Assembly: GCA_045541735.1 (NCBI GenBank)
Contig: JAZQJQ010000118.1
Location: 1 to 7,817, forward strand
DNA: 7,817 bases
Direction: 5' to 3'
Source of the DNA: RUG12395 sp045541735
GTDB taxonomy: Bacteria > Bacillota > Clostridia > Oscillospirales > CAG-272
Made by a program: the position numbers and the translations under genes. Below, in pieces: positions 1-6,203 of the stretch; the first letter of the stretch is position 1, and each line of letters starts with the position of its first letter. The notes below the pieces were generated by a model, which made no database searches, was not told the origin of the DNA, and saw only the letters and a list, made by a program, of their open reading frames with translations.

Positions 1-487
1 TAAGTCCCGCCATAGCAGCGCTGACGGCACCGTAGAGGATCGCAGTGCTTGCCGCATCGTCCGTTGCAACGGTTACGTGAAGCTTTTTAACGTCGATACG
101 CAAACGGCGGGATAGGTTCGTGAGCAGCTTGTTTACAAGCAGGGTGACAAGCTCTATTATTTCGATAACAGACATTTTTTTCTTCGGTGCGGAACCTGAT
201 GCCGCGGACTGCTTTGCCTGCTTCTTTGCCGCCTTTGCGGCTTTCTTTTTGTTTTGCTTGCCGATCTTTTTGCGTTCTTTAAGTATCTGCCTCCGCAGAC
301 CCTCGCGGCTGAACTTTTTCGGATCCGGGCGTTTTTCCTTTTCCGGGAACAGCTGAAGCCTGAAAAAGGGAAGCTCCAATATAAGCTTAACGTCGCTCTC
401 CGCTTTTATACGGAAGCGCACGCGGATAAATAGGGCGAGGAGGAGCAAAAAAAGCGGTATAAGCAGTATAAGCCACAGCGCTTTCAT
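1..487 (-). CDS. DUF2953 (YtfI-like) membrane-anchored protein, C-terminus cut by window edge
   Basis: The start is ATG at 487-485, and 162 residues are visible before the left edge. Residues about 3-22 are a strongly hydrophobic stretch rich in Leu (WLILLIPLFLLLLALF), a single N-terminal membrane anchor or uncleaved signal. Residues about 66-104 form a Lys/Ala-rich, low-complexity, probably disordered linker (KKKAAKAAKKQAKQ). The visible C-terminal part contains VTVATDDAASTAILYGA at about 138-154, which matches the DUF2953 signature as I remember it (a D-A-A-x-T-A-x-x-Y-G pattern). DUF2953 proteins are found mainly in spore-forming Firmicutes, often between scpB and a ytfJ-type sporulation gene; their biochemical function is not known. 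The ATG overlaps the scpB TGA by 4 bp (ATGA), so translation is probably coupled. The ytfJ-like gene expected next would lie outside the window. Family assignment is fairly firm; any sporulation role is inference from context. Confidence 0.8.
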   Translation of the reverse strand, partial: MKALWLILLIPLFLLLLALFIRVRFRIKAESDVKLILELPFFRLQLFPEKEKRPDPKKFSREGLRRQILKERKKIGKQNKKKAAKAAKKQAKQSAASGSAPKKKMSVIEIIELVTLLVNKLLTNLSRRLRIDVKKLHVTVATDDAASTAILYGAVSAAMAGL

Positions 488-1146
488 TCGGCTTTTTCTT
501 CGCTTTCCGCGCCGTTTTTGCCTTCGGTCTCGTTCAGCATATCGTCAATGGTGAGGTTGAGAAGCACCTCGGGTGCGCTTCCCGCGCCGTCGACCTCGGG
601 AAGCTCTCTGACGGAGTTAAGTCCGAAACAACGCAGAAAATCGGGAGTTGTGCCGTAGAGCATCGGCCTACCCGGCTGGTCAAGCCTGCCTACGATCTCG
701 ATAAGTCCGCGCTCAAGCAGGGAGTTTACCGCGTAGGACGAGTCTACACCTCTCACGGTATCTATATACACGCGTGTGACCGGCTGATTGTATGCAACTA
801 TTGCAAGTGTTTCTATCGAAGAATTGGAAAGGTTTCCGCCCTTGCGGATACCGAGCGCTTCGCGTATATACGGAGCAAATTCTTCGCGTGTGCATATCTG
901 TGCGCATTCGTCGAGGCAAAGCAGGGTGAGGGCGCCGTTTTCGGCATTGAATTTTTCCGCAAATGCGGCAATGCGCTTTTTCGTTTCCCCGGGAGTGGCG
1001 CCGAACAGCTTGCCTATCTTTGCGTATTCAAGCGGATGGCCTGCGGCAAAAAGCACGGCCTCTATTATATTCTCCGCATCCGCTCCGTTTATGTCCGGCA
1101 GGCTTTCAGCCGTGCCGTCAAGTCTTTCGGTCGTCTGTTCACTCAT
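484..1146 (-). CDS. scpB: Segregation and condensation protein B (ScpB)
   Basis: ScpB is the winged-helix (kite) subunit that dimerises on the ScpA kleisin of the bacterial SMC-ScpAB condensin, which loads near the origin and organises and segregates the chromosome. The 220-residue product has the expected length. An N-terminal winged-helix domain starts near residue 25 (IIEAVLFAAGHPL). The hallmark second domain follows at about 106-176: LSNSSIETLAIVAYNQPVTR, then IRGVxS-like RGVDSSYAVNSLLERGLI, then GRPMLYGTTPDFLRCFGL. The tail is acidic. The start is chosen at ATG 1146, because GGTGA lies 8 nt upstream; the in-frame GTG at 1158 (four extra residues) has only a GGA about 2 nt away. The start lies 8 bp inside the scpA end and the stop overlaps the DUF2953 start, so ScpA and ScpB are translationally linked. 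Only the start codon is uncertain. Confidence 0.95.
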   Translation of the reverse strand: MSEQTTERLDGTAESLPDINGADAENIIEAVLFAAGHPLEYAKIGKLFGATPGETKKRIAAFAEKFNAENGALTLLCLDECAQICTREEFAPYIREALGIRKGGNLSNSSIETLAIVAYNQPVTRVYIDTVRGVDSSYAVNSLLERGLIEIVGRLDQPGRPMLYGTTPDFLRCFGLNSVRELPEVDGAGSAPEVLLNLTIDDMLNETEGKNGAESEEKAE

Positions 1147-1945
1147 TTTCGCTGTCACCGTCCTTTCCGGATTCGTCGCTGTCGTATTCCGTCATGACCT
1201 CGGTGCTGTCCGCATCGGGGTTGAGCATAAGGGAGATAGAGTAATCAATATCTCCGCGCTCCGCCTGCTCTTCCGTTTCGCACAAAAGGAGCACCTTCTG
1301 TTTTATAAGCTCCAAAAGTGCGATAAACGAGGCTACAAGCTCGCCTCTTGTAGTAGCACCTGCAAGCAGTGTGACCACGCTTGCTTTTTTCTTTTCGCGC
1401 ACGTAGCCGAGAATGTTGTTTGCCATCATCCTTACGGGTACGGGCTTTGCTTTTACGATGGGAGAGATAAGCGTTTCGCTGCTCGTTTCGCTGTTTTTCA
1501 TACGCGAGAGCATCTTTAAAAATGCCGCTGTCAGTCTATCCGGGTCAAGGCCCGTCGGCAGCTCGTTTAAGGGAAGCAGCTCGTCCTCGTCCTTTACCAT
1601 TCTGCCTGAAAACTCCGCGTAAAGGGGCAGCATGACCTTTGCCGCCTCTCTTGCTCTTTCGTAAAGCAAAAGCGCCTCGGCAAGGGGTGCGCGCGGGTCT
1701 TCGTCCTCTTCCTTGCGGGGAAGGAGCATACGGCTTTTTATCAGCATCAGTTCGCTTGCCATAACGATAAATTCGGAAGCAAGCTCAACGTCCATCGCCT
1801 CCGCCTGCGAAAGATAATCGAGATACTGCTCGCAGATAACGGAGATAACGATGTCGTTGATATTCATTTTGTTTTTGTGAACGAGTGATAAAAGAAGGTC
1901 GAGCGGACCCTCGAATATCTCCAGCTTGAGTGTTGGTTGCTGCAT
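1139..1945 (-). CDS. scpA: Segregation and condensation protein A (ScpA kleisin)
   Basis: ScpA is the kleisin that bridges the two SMC heads of the bacterial condensin and binds ScpB through its middle region. The 268-residue product is normal in length. The N-terminal SMC-neck-binding segment is clear at about 7-32 (KLEIFEGPLDLLLSLVHKNK, then NINDI), followed by the helical stretch ASEFIVMASELMLIKSRMLLP at about 56-76. The C-terminal winged helix that binds an SMC head is seen at about 201-220 (GELVASFIALLELIKQKVLL). Residues about 249-268 are a Asp/Glu/Ser-rich tail. ATG 1945 is chosen because AAAGGA sits about 10 nt upstream and the conserved N-terminus begins right after it. The reading frame is open up to another ATG at 2044, but that would put 33 unconserved residues inside the protease gene. 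It follows the protease gene by 20 bp and overlaps scpB by 8 bp. Confidence 0.96.
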   Translation of the reverse strand: MQQPTLKLEIFEGPLDLLLSLVHKNKMNINDIVISVICEQYLDYLSQAEAMDVELASEFIVMASELMLIKSRMLLPRKEEDEDPRAPLAEALLLYERAREAAKVMLPLYAEFSGRMVKDEDELLPLNELPTGLDPDRLTAAFLKMLSRMKNSETSSETLISPIVKAKPVPVRMMANNILGYVREKKKASVVTLLAGATTRGELVASFIALLELIKQKVLLLCETEEQAERGDIDYSISLMLNPDADSTEVMTEYDSDESGKDGDSENE

Positions 1946-1965
1946 CCTGTGCTTTTCCTTTTGTG

Positions 1966-2646
1966 TTAGATTACAAGGGATGATATCTTGTCGAGAAGAA
2001 AAGAGGAAATATCTCCGATGGGCAGGGGAATTATATCCGTCCAAAGCAAAACGAGCAGTACTACCATAATGTAGCGCTCGTATTTCATTATTCCGAAATA
2101 CAGCCTGTCGGGCAGAAAGGTGAAAAGTATCCTGCTTCCGTCAAAGGGAGGAATGGGGATAAGATTGAAGAAGCATAGAGAAAAGTTGAGAAACGAAAAA
2201 TAGAAAAACAGAAGCGATACCGCATAGCCGAAATTGTAGACCGACATCGAGGGAGCGATCTCAAGCCATGCGTTAAAGCCGCGTATCACTCCGCCGTATG
2301 CGAGGGCGCCGATGATTCCCATGATAAAATTGGAAAGCGGACCCGCGGCGGCGGTTATTGCCATATCCCGGCGGTAATTTTTGAAGTAGCGTGGGTTTAC
2401 CGGCACGGGCTTTGCCCAGCCGAAGCCGGCGATAAGCATACAAAGCGTACCCATAAGATCAAGGTGCTTTGCGGGATTTAGGGTAAGCCTGCCGTAGTTG
2501 TGTGCTGTGGGATCGCCGAGCTTATATGCAGCATATCCGTGGCTTACCTCGTGAACGGTAAGTGCAAAAAGTACCACGGGCAGGGCAACAAGTATCTCTA
2601 CAAGCGCCCATTTGTCAAAGCCGCTTCGCAACAGATTTAAAAGCAT
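1966..2646 (-). CDS. Site-2 protease family (M50) integral membrane metalloprotease
   Basis: This is a 226-residue polytopic membrane protein of the compact, PDZ-less group of site-2 proteases, zinc enzymes that cut substrates within or next to the membrane. The zinc-binding HExxH motif is HEVSH at residues 32-36, inside a hydrophobic helix (about 17-38). The conserved stretch DPTAHNYGRLTLNPAKHLD (45-63) and GWAKPVPVNP (76-85) follow. The third zinc ligand region is NLIPIPPFDGSRIL at 161-174, with Asp169 matching the family's N-P-D-G-type motif. Other hydrophobic segments lie at about 64-76, 98-120, 138-160 and 190-208. The ATG at 2646 has AAAGG 7 nt upstream, inside the end of engB, which stops only 4 bp earlier. 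All catalytic residues are present, so it is probably active. The substrate cannot be told from sequence. In Clostridia this gene commonly precedes scpAB, as here, but no functional link to condensin is established to my knowledge. Confidence 0.9.
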   Translation of the reverse strand: MLLNLLRSGFDKWALVEILVALPVVLFALTVHEVSHGYAAYKLGDPTAHNYGRLTLNPAKHLDLMGTLCMLIAGFGWAKPVPVNPRYFKNYRRDMAITAAAGPLSNFIMGIIGALAYGGVIRGFNAWLEIAPSMSVYNFGYAVSLLFFYFSFLNFSLCFFNLIPIPPFDGSRILFTFLPDRLYFGIMKYERYIMVVLLVLLWTDIIPLPIGDISSFLLDKISSLVI

Positions 2647-2650
2647 GGTT

Positions 2651-3253
2651 TTACCTTTCGAGCAGTTCGTATATTCGGTTCCAAAGCTCGGTCTTGCCCG
2701 CGCCGGAAAGGGACGAGAAGGGAACGAGCTCTTCTCTTGAAACAGCGCAGCTTTCCGCTATCGAGTCAAGCGATCCGTTAAGTGCGGTCTTGCCGAGCTT
2801 GTCTGTTTTCGTTACGCAGATGATAAAGGGGATCTCAGACTGACGGAGGAAGTCTATCATCATAAGGTCGTCCGATGTCGCACCGCTTCGGCAGTCAACG
2901 AGCTGTATAACACCTCGAAGCAGGTCGATACGCGGATTGCGTGTGAAATATCCGTCGGTAAGCTGCGACCAGCGCTTCTTGTCTTCGGGACTGCGCTTTG
3001 CATATCCGTATCCCGGCAGGTCAACGAGAAACAGCTTACCGTCAATGTCGTAAAAATTTACCGTAATGGTCTTTCCGGGTGTTGAGGAAACTCTCGCAAG
3101 GGATCTTCTGCCCAGCAAGGTGTTCATAAGAGAGCTTTTGCCTACGTTCGAACGTCCGGAAAAGGCTATCTGCGGTACGGCGGAGGCGGGAAACTGCTTG
3201 GGCAGCCCCGCCGTTATCGCCAGCTTTGAGTTTTGTACGTTGATTTTTATCAT
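2651..3253 (-). CDS. engB: Ribosome biogenesis GTP-binding protein EngB/YsxC (YihA)
   Basis: EngB is an essential TRAFAC-class GTPase needed for late assembly of the large ribosomal subunit. The 200-residue product has all G motifs in order: G1 P-loop GRSNVGKS at 33-40, G2 Thr in TPGKT at 58-62, G3 DLPGYGYA at 78-85, G4 TKTDK at 148-152, and G5 SSLSG near 180-184. DLPGYGYAKR is characteristic of this family. ATG 3253 is chosen because MIKINV matches the usual N-terminus; it has only a weak AAGAG 9 nt upstream. A TTG at 3262 would add three residues (MFE) but has no ribosome binding site at a workable distance. The gene follows lon by 12 bp, and its stop lies 4 bp before the protease start. 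lonA-ysxC is a conserved pair in Bacillus and other Firmicutes. The weak ribosome binding site suggests it relies on ribosomes finishing lon. Confidence 0.96.
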   Translation of the reverse strand: MIKINVQNSKLAITAGLPKQFPASAVPQIAFSGRSNVGKSSLMNTLLGRRSLARVSSTPGKTITVNFYDIDGKLFLVDLPGYGYAKRSPEDKKRWSQLTDGYFTRNPRIDLLRGVIQLVDCRSGATSDDLMMIDFLRQSEIPFIICVTKTDKLGKTALNGSLDSIAESCAVSREELVPFSSLSGAGKTELWNRIYELLER

Positions 3254-3265
3254 TTCAAACAACTC

Positions 3266-5695
3266 TTATTCGTTATTTTTGGAAAGGCAGTTGAGGGGGA
3301 CGTAGCTCTTGTTTGCGGACGGAATGGGGGTAAACTCAGCTTCATCGGTCTTTTTTGCCTTAGATGCCTTTTTTGCCGGAAGCAGTGCAAGTTCTATTGC
3401 CGTGTCCGCATCCTCAACGCATATGAAGTTAAGTCCGTGCTTTACTTCATCCGGCAGCTTTTCCATATCGCGTGCGTTGTCTTTGGGGATGATAACGGTC
3501 TTTGCGCCCGCGCGGAGTGCCGCAAGGGTCTTCTCCTTCAAGCCGCCGATGGCGATGGCACGTCCGAGCAGGGAAAGTTCGCCCGTCATTGCGACGGTAC
3601 GGTCAACGGGTCTGTTTGTCAGCGCGCTTGCAAGGCACACGGTCATCGCAATGCCGGCACTTGGGCCGTCCTTTGGTACTGCGCCCTCGGGTGCGTGGAT
3701 GTGGATGTCCTTCGTTTTGTAAAAATCGGGATCTATGCCGAGTATTTCGGCACGGCTGCGCATAAAGCTTACCGCAATGTGCGCGCTTTCTTTCATAACG
3801 TCGCCAAGGGAGCCTGTAAGCTCTATCTTTCCGCTTCCCGGCAGAAGAGCAACTTCAATGGGAAGCATAGCTCCGCCGCTTTCAGTGTATGCAAGTCCGT
3901 TAACAAGACCGACTGTATCACTTGCCGGAACGGTCTCGGGGAGGAGCTTTTCGGGTCCGAGAAGCTCGGGGAGCATATCGGGACGGACGGTAAGCTTTTC
4001 ATATTCCTTACCGACGATGCCCGCCGCGCATTTACGGCAAACGTTCGCTATCTCTCTTTCAAGATTGCGTACGCCCGCCTCGCGTGTGTAGCTGCGGATC
4101 ATTTTGTTTACCGCCGCATCGGTGATCTTCAGCTGTGCGGAAGTAAGACCGTGCTTTTCAATCTGCTTTGGAATAAGGTGACGCTTTGCTATGGCAAGGC
4201 GCTCCGAGTAGGTGTAGGTCTTCAGCTCGATCACTTCCATTCGGTCGTAAAGCGGTGCCGGAATACCGGAGGGATCGTTTGCGGTCGCAATAAACATACA
4301 GCCCGAAAGATCGTAGGGAAGCTCAAGAAAATGGTCGCGGAAGAACTTGTTTTGCTCGCTGTCGAGCACCTCGAGCAGTGCGGATGCGGGGTCGCCTCGG
4401 AAATCGTTTGCAAGCTTATCTATCTCGTCAAGAAGTATGAGCGGGTTGGAGGTACCTGCACGGCCTATTGCCTCGATTATTCTTCCGGGCATGGCGCCGA
4501 CGTATGTCTTGCGGTGACCTCGGATATCAGCCTCGTCTCTTATGCCGCCGAGCGCAACGCGCACGTATTTGCGGCCAACCGCCTCGGCAATGGAACGGGC
4601 AACGGAAGTTTTACCTACGCCGGGAGGTCCGACAAGGCAGATTATCTGGCTTGCAGGCTTTGCGGTGAGCTCCCTGACCGCAAGGTATTCGAGTATTCTC
4701 TTTTTTACGTCCTCAATACCCTCATGGTCGCGGTCAAGTATACGGCGCGCCTGTTTTAAGCTCTTTCTCTCGGGTGTTGTTTTGTTCCAGGGAAGCTCCA
4801 GGCAGGTCTCGATATAATTACGGAGCACGTTTCCCTCGGCTGAACCGAAGGGAGTCTTCATAAGACGTACGTTTTCCTTGAGGAGCTTTGTTTCCACCTC
4901 TTCGGGAAGCTTTGCATCCCTTATGCGCGGCTCGTAATCGTCGTCATCGTCGTTCATCCCAAGCTCGTCGCGGATAACGTTGAGCTGCTCGCGGAGATAA
5001 TAATCGCGCTGATTATCGTCAATGGCGCTGCGTACCTTGCGGGCGATATCCGCCTCGTATTCGAGTACCTTGATCTCCTCCTCCATACAGTAGAGGATCA
5101 TCTCGATACGGCGCATTGGGTCAAATTCGTAAAGTATCTTTATTTTATTTTCAAAGCGGGTAAGCGCATTTGCGGCAAGAAAATCGGCAAGAAGACCGGG
5201 ATCCCTTACCGTGTCAACGGCGAATTTCACCTCATCGGGAAGCATAGGAGAAAGCTCTGCAAAGCGGGAGAATATGTTCTTTGCCTCGCCGAGCATGGCC
5301 TCGGCTTTAACTCCGCCGTTGCCTTTAAGTGCAACGCGCTTGCAAAGTCCCTCTGCGGCTATGTATCCCTTTCTTTGGATGACGTTCGTTATCATCGCTC
5401 TGTCCTCGCACTCGAAAAGCACTCGGGCAGTGTTTTCCTTGGTTTTTGATACGCTTTTGATCTTGGCAATAACGCCGACCTCGTAAAGATCCTCCGCAAA
5501 GGGATGCTCAGTATCGGGATCCTTCTGAGGGATGAGGAACAGCTTTCCGGTGGTTGCGTTTGCTTCCTCAAGAGCGGTTATCGAGCGCTTTCTTCCGAGC
5601 TCAAGAGAAATGGGCATACCGGGATATGCGGCAATGGAGCGGAGCGGCACCACGGGTAATATATATTTATCTATCGTTTCTACGGTTGCGGACAT
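3266..5695 (-). CDS. lon: ATP-dependent Lon protease (S16 serine protease, LonA type)
   Basis: Lon is a cytoplasmic hexameric AAA+ protease that unfolds and degrades damaged and regulatory proteins. The 809-residue product shows the full LonA layout: substrate-binding N-domain (about 8-200, starting ILPVVPLRSIAAYPGM), helical/coiled region (about 200-300) with an acidic NDDDDDYE run, AAA+ module with Walker A GPPGVGKT at 356-363, Walker B ILLDEIDK at 420-427, sensor-1 Asn in TAND near 473 and sensor-2 Arg in GVRNLER near 543. The protease domain has catalytic Ser679 in PKDGPSAG and Lys722 in GGLKEK. Beyond about residue 771 there is a Lys-rich extension of about 38 residues. ATG 5695 is chosen because AAAGGA lies 6 nt upstream and the conserved N-domain follows; in-frame ATGs at 5710 and 5722 would place that ribosome binding site inside the coding region. 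It is the first gene of the operon, with its own promoter at 5738-5766. Confidence 0.98.
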   Translation of the reverse strand: MSATVETIDKYILPVVPLRSIAAYPGMPISLELGRKRSITALEEANATTGKLFLIPQKDPDTEHPFAEDLYEVGVIAKIKSVSKTKENTARVLFECEDRAMITNVIQRKGYIAAEGLCKRVALKGNGGVKAEAMLGEAKNIFSRFAELSPMLPDEVKFAVDTVRDPGLLADFLAANALTRFENKIKILYEFDPMRRIEMILYCMEEEIKVLEYEADIARKVRSAIDDNQRDYYLREQLNVIRDELGMNDDDDDYEPRIRDAKLPEEVETKLLKENVRLMKTPFGSAEGNVLRNYIETCLELPWNKTTPERKSLKQARRILDRDHEGIEDVKKRILEYLAVRELTAKPASQIICLVGPPGVGKTSVARSIAEAVGRKYVRVALGGIRDEADIRGHRKTYVGAMPGRIIEAIGRAGTSNPLILLDEIDKLANDFRGDPASALLEVLDSEQNKFFRDHFLELPYDLSGCMFIATANDPSGIPAPLYDRMEVIELKTYTYSERLAIAKRHLIPKQIEKHGLTSAQLKITDAAVNKMIRSYTREAGVRNLEREIANVCRKCAAGIVGKEYEKLTVRPDMLPELLGPEKLLPETVPASDTVGLVNGLAYTESGGAMLPIEVALLPGSGKIELTGSLGDVMKESAHIAVSFMRSRAEILGIDPDFYKTKDIHIHAPEGAVPKDGPSAGIAMTVCLASALTNRPVDRTVAMTGELSLLGRAIAIGGLKEKTLAALRAGAKTVIIPKDNARDMEKLPDEVKHGLNFICVEDADTAIELALLPAKKASKAKKTDEAEFTPIPSANKSYVPLNCLSKNNE

Positions 5696-5737
5696 TACAT
5701 TTCCTTTCATTTGCGATTGCATAGGTATAGATGTTAC

Positions 5738-5766
5738 ATTATATCACAAGGTCTCGGGAATTTCTA
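5738..5766 (-). promoter_or_regulatory. Promoter of the lon operon (sigma-A type, extended -10)
   Basis: Read on the minus strand, TAGAAA (5766-5761, 4 of 6 to the -35 consensus) is followed by 17 bp and then a perfect TATAAT (5743-5738). TGA directly precedes the -10 box and gives an extended -10. Transcription should start near 5731, leaving a leader of about 35 nt before the lon ATG at 5695. I see no CIRCE (TTAGCACTC-N9-GAGTGCTAA) or CtsR-like heptad repeat here, so a classic heat-shock operator is not evident. Confidence 0.75.
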
Positions 5767-5772
5767 TACTTT

Positions 5773-5789
5773 TTTTCAATTATTGAAAA
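5773..5789. repeat. Perfect palindrome just upstream of the lon promoter, possible operator
   Basis: TTTTCAAT (5773-5780), one T (5781), then ATTGAAAA (5782-5789) form a perfect 8-1-8 inverted repeat. Its near edge is 6 bp upstream of the lon -35 box and its centre is about -50 relative to the expected lon start. It is all A/T except one C and one G, so it could be a protein-binding site, an UP-element-like sequence, or chance in AT-rich DNA. It has no GC-rich stem and is not a terminator. Confidence 0.4.
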
Positions 5790-5814
5790 GAATTTAAAAT
5801 TTGTTAACATTTAT

Positions 5815-5886
5815 AAAGAAAAAAGCACATGCTCCGTTCCCGTAAAGATCATAAGCTTGATCCCGGGGAAGAGGGGCGTGTGCTTT
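5815..5886 (-). terminator. Intrinsic terminator ending the candidate small RNA
   Basis: The outer helix AAAGCACA/TGTGCTTT (8 bp, then further pairs interrupted by A-C mismatches) encloses about 49 nt with additional internal helices and is followed at once by TTTTTTCTTT (5824-5815). The hairpin is larger than a standard terminator, so it may double as the functional fold of the RNA. Confidence 0.5.
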
Positions 5887-5916
5887 GCGCGGTACGGCGA
5901 CCCGTCCGCAATGGGT
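5819..5916 (-). ncRNA. Candidate small structured RNA of about 98 nt, family not recognised
   Basis: A strong promoter (5923-5951, minus) points to a start at A5916, 7 nt after the -10 box. The transcript would begin ACCCATTGCGG and end in a T6 run at 5824-5819. Hairpin 1 (5909-5889) pairs GCGG-ACGG with CCGT-a-CCGC around a GTCG loop: 8 bp with one bulged A. Hairpin 2 is long and imperfect: AAAGCACA (5886-5879) pairs with TGTGCTTT (5829-5822), followed inward by short helices including TTCCC/GGGAA and GATCA/TGATC closing a 6-nt loop. The T run follows it directly. There is no start codon with a ribosome binding site and no open frame of note. I could not match it to SRP RNA (no GGAA-loop domain), 6S RNA (too short, wrong architecture), tmRNA, T-box or a riboswitch I know. 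It could be a free regulatory RNA or, if the terminator is leaky, a far-upstream leader of lon. Confidence 0.6.
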
Positions 5917-5922
5917 GAGATA

Positions 5923-5951
5923 ATTATACCAATGCGCCGGCAAAATGTAAA
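5923..5951 (-). promoter_or_regulatory. Promoter of the candidate small RNA
   Basis: On the minus strand TTTACA (5951-5946, 5 of 6 to consensus) is separated by exactly 17 bp from TATAAT (5928-5923, 6 of 6). TGG precedes the -10 box, giving an extended -10. It does not sit next to any coding start; the next minus-strand gene, lon, begins over 200 bp away and has its own promoter. Confidence 0.7.
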
Positions 5952-6035
5952 GACGCAAAAGAGACGAAAAAAAGCTGAAAACTTTGTCGAAACTTACGAT
6001 TTTGAAAAAGGGGGTGAAAAAAACAAAAAAAGCAC

Positions 6036-6064
6036 TTGACAAGACGGATAAAGGGTGATATAAT
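6036..6064 (+). promoter_or_regulatory. Promoter of the infC-rpmI-rplT operon, perfect consensus with extended -10
   Basis: TTGACA (6036-6041) and TATAAT (6059-6064) both match consensus at every position with 17 bp between them, and TGA precedes the -10 box. A-rich runs at 6017-6031 sit just upstream of the -35 box and look like an UP element. Transcription should start near 6070-6072. Such a strong promoter fits a ribosomal-protein operon held back afterwards by attenuation. Confidence 0.92.
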
Positions 6065-6158
6065 TCGCGATGTAAATGAAGAAGAACGCTCCGTTCTCAC
6101 CGTGCCGCACAGCGAGCTCGGTCCAATACTTTAACGGTCCAGAGGACTTATTGTGTTG

Positions 6159-6198
6159 ATGTGCGGAATGTTTTTCGCACATTTTTAATTTTCTTTGG
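6159..6198 (+). terminator. Attenuator terminator in the infC leader
   Basis: ATGTGCG-GAA (6159-6168) pairs with TTT-CGCACAT (6173-6182) around a TGTT loop, a 10-bp stem including one G-T pair. It is followed by a T-rich run (6183-6198, interrupted by AA and C). It ends about 12 nt before the infC start codon, directly abutting the GGAGG ribosome binding site at 6197-6201, so it can stop transcription before infC. Confidence 0.82.
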
Positions 6199-6203
6199 AG
6201 GTG
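6197..6203 (+). promoter_or_regulatory. Ribosome binding site that fixes an AUC start for infC
   Basis: GGAGGTG is a 7-nt match to the anti-Shine-Dalgarno sequence. Its end is 7 nt before ATC at 6211, the ideal distance. The first conventional in-frame start, TTG at 6226, lies 22 nt away, which is too far. No ATG or GTG is available in frame upstream before the TGA at 6157-6159. Confidence 0.8.

Noticed and set aside
1946..2044. Longer scpA start at ATG 2044
   Set aside because: It would add 33 residues overlapping the protease gene; the ribosome binding site and conserved ScpA N-terminus both support ATG 1945.
3233..4759. Plus-strand open frame of 508 codons opposite lon
   Set aside because: It lies wholly antisense to the conserved Lon AAA+ and protease domains, has no ribosome binding site, and encodes a Cys/His/Arg-rich product unlike any family. 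It is a by-product of codon use on the lon strand.
5696..5722. Longer lon starts at ATG 5722 and 5710
   Set aside because: Both would put the AAAGGA ribosome binding site inside the coding region. It is correctly spaced for ATG 5695, where the conserved N-domain begins.
5696..5830. Heat-shock operators (CIRCE or CtsR box) upstream of lon
   Set aside because: Neither the TTAGCACTC inverted repeat nor GGTCAAA-type direct repeats occur in the lon upstream region.
5819..5916. Identity of the small RNA as SRP RNA or 6S RNA
   Set aside because: SRP RNA would be one long hairpin with a conserved GGAA-loop domain, and 6S RNA would be about 150-200 nt with a large central bubble. Neither fits the two-hairpin layout of about 98 nt.
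6076..6159. A 27-codon open frame inside the infC leader, ending in TGA at the foot of the terminator
   Set aside because: It starts only about 6 nt after the predicted transcript start, has no ribosome binding site, and its codons overlap the structured elements. No run of regulatory codons is seen. Probably chance, though its end point is neat.
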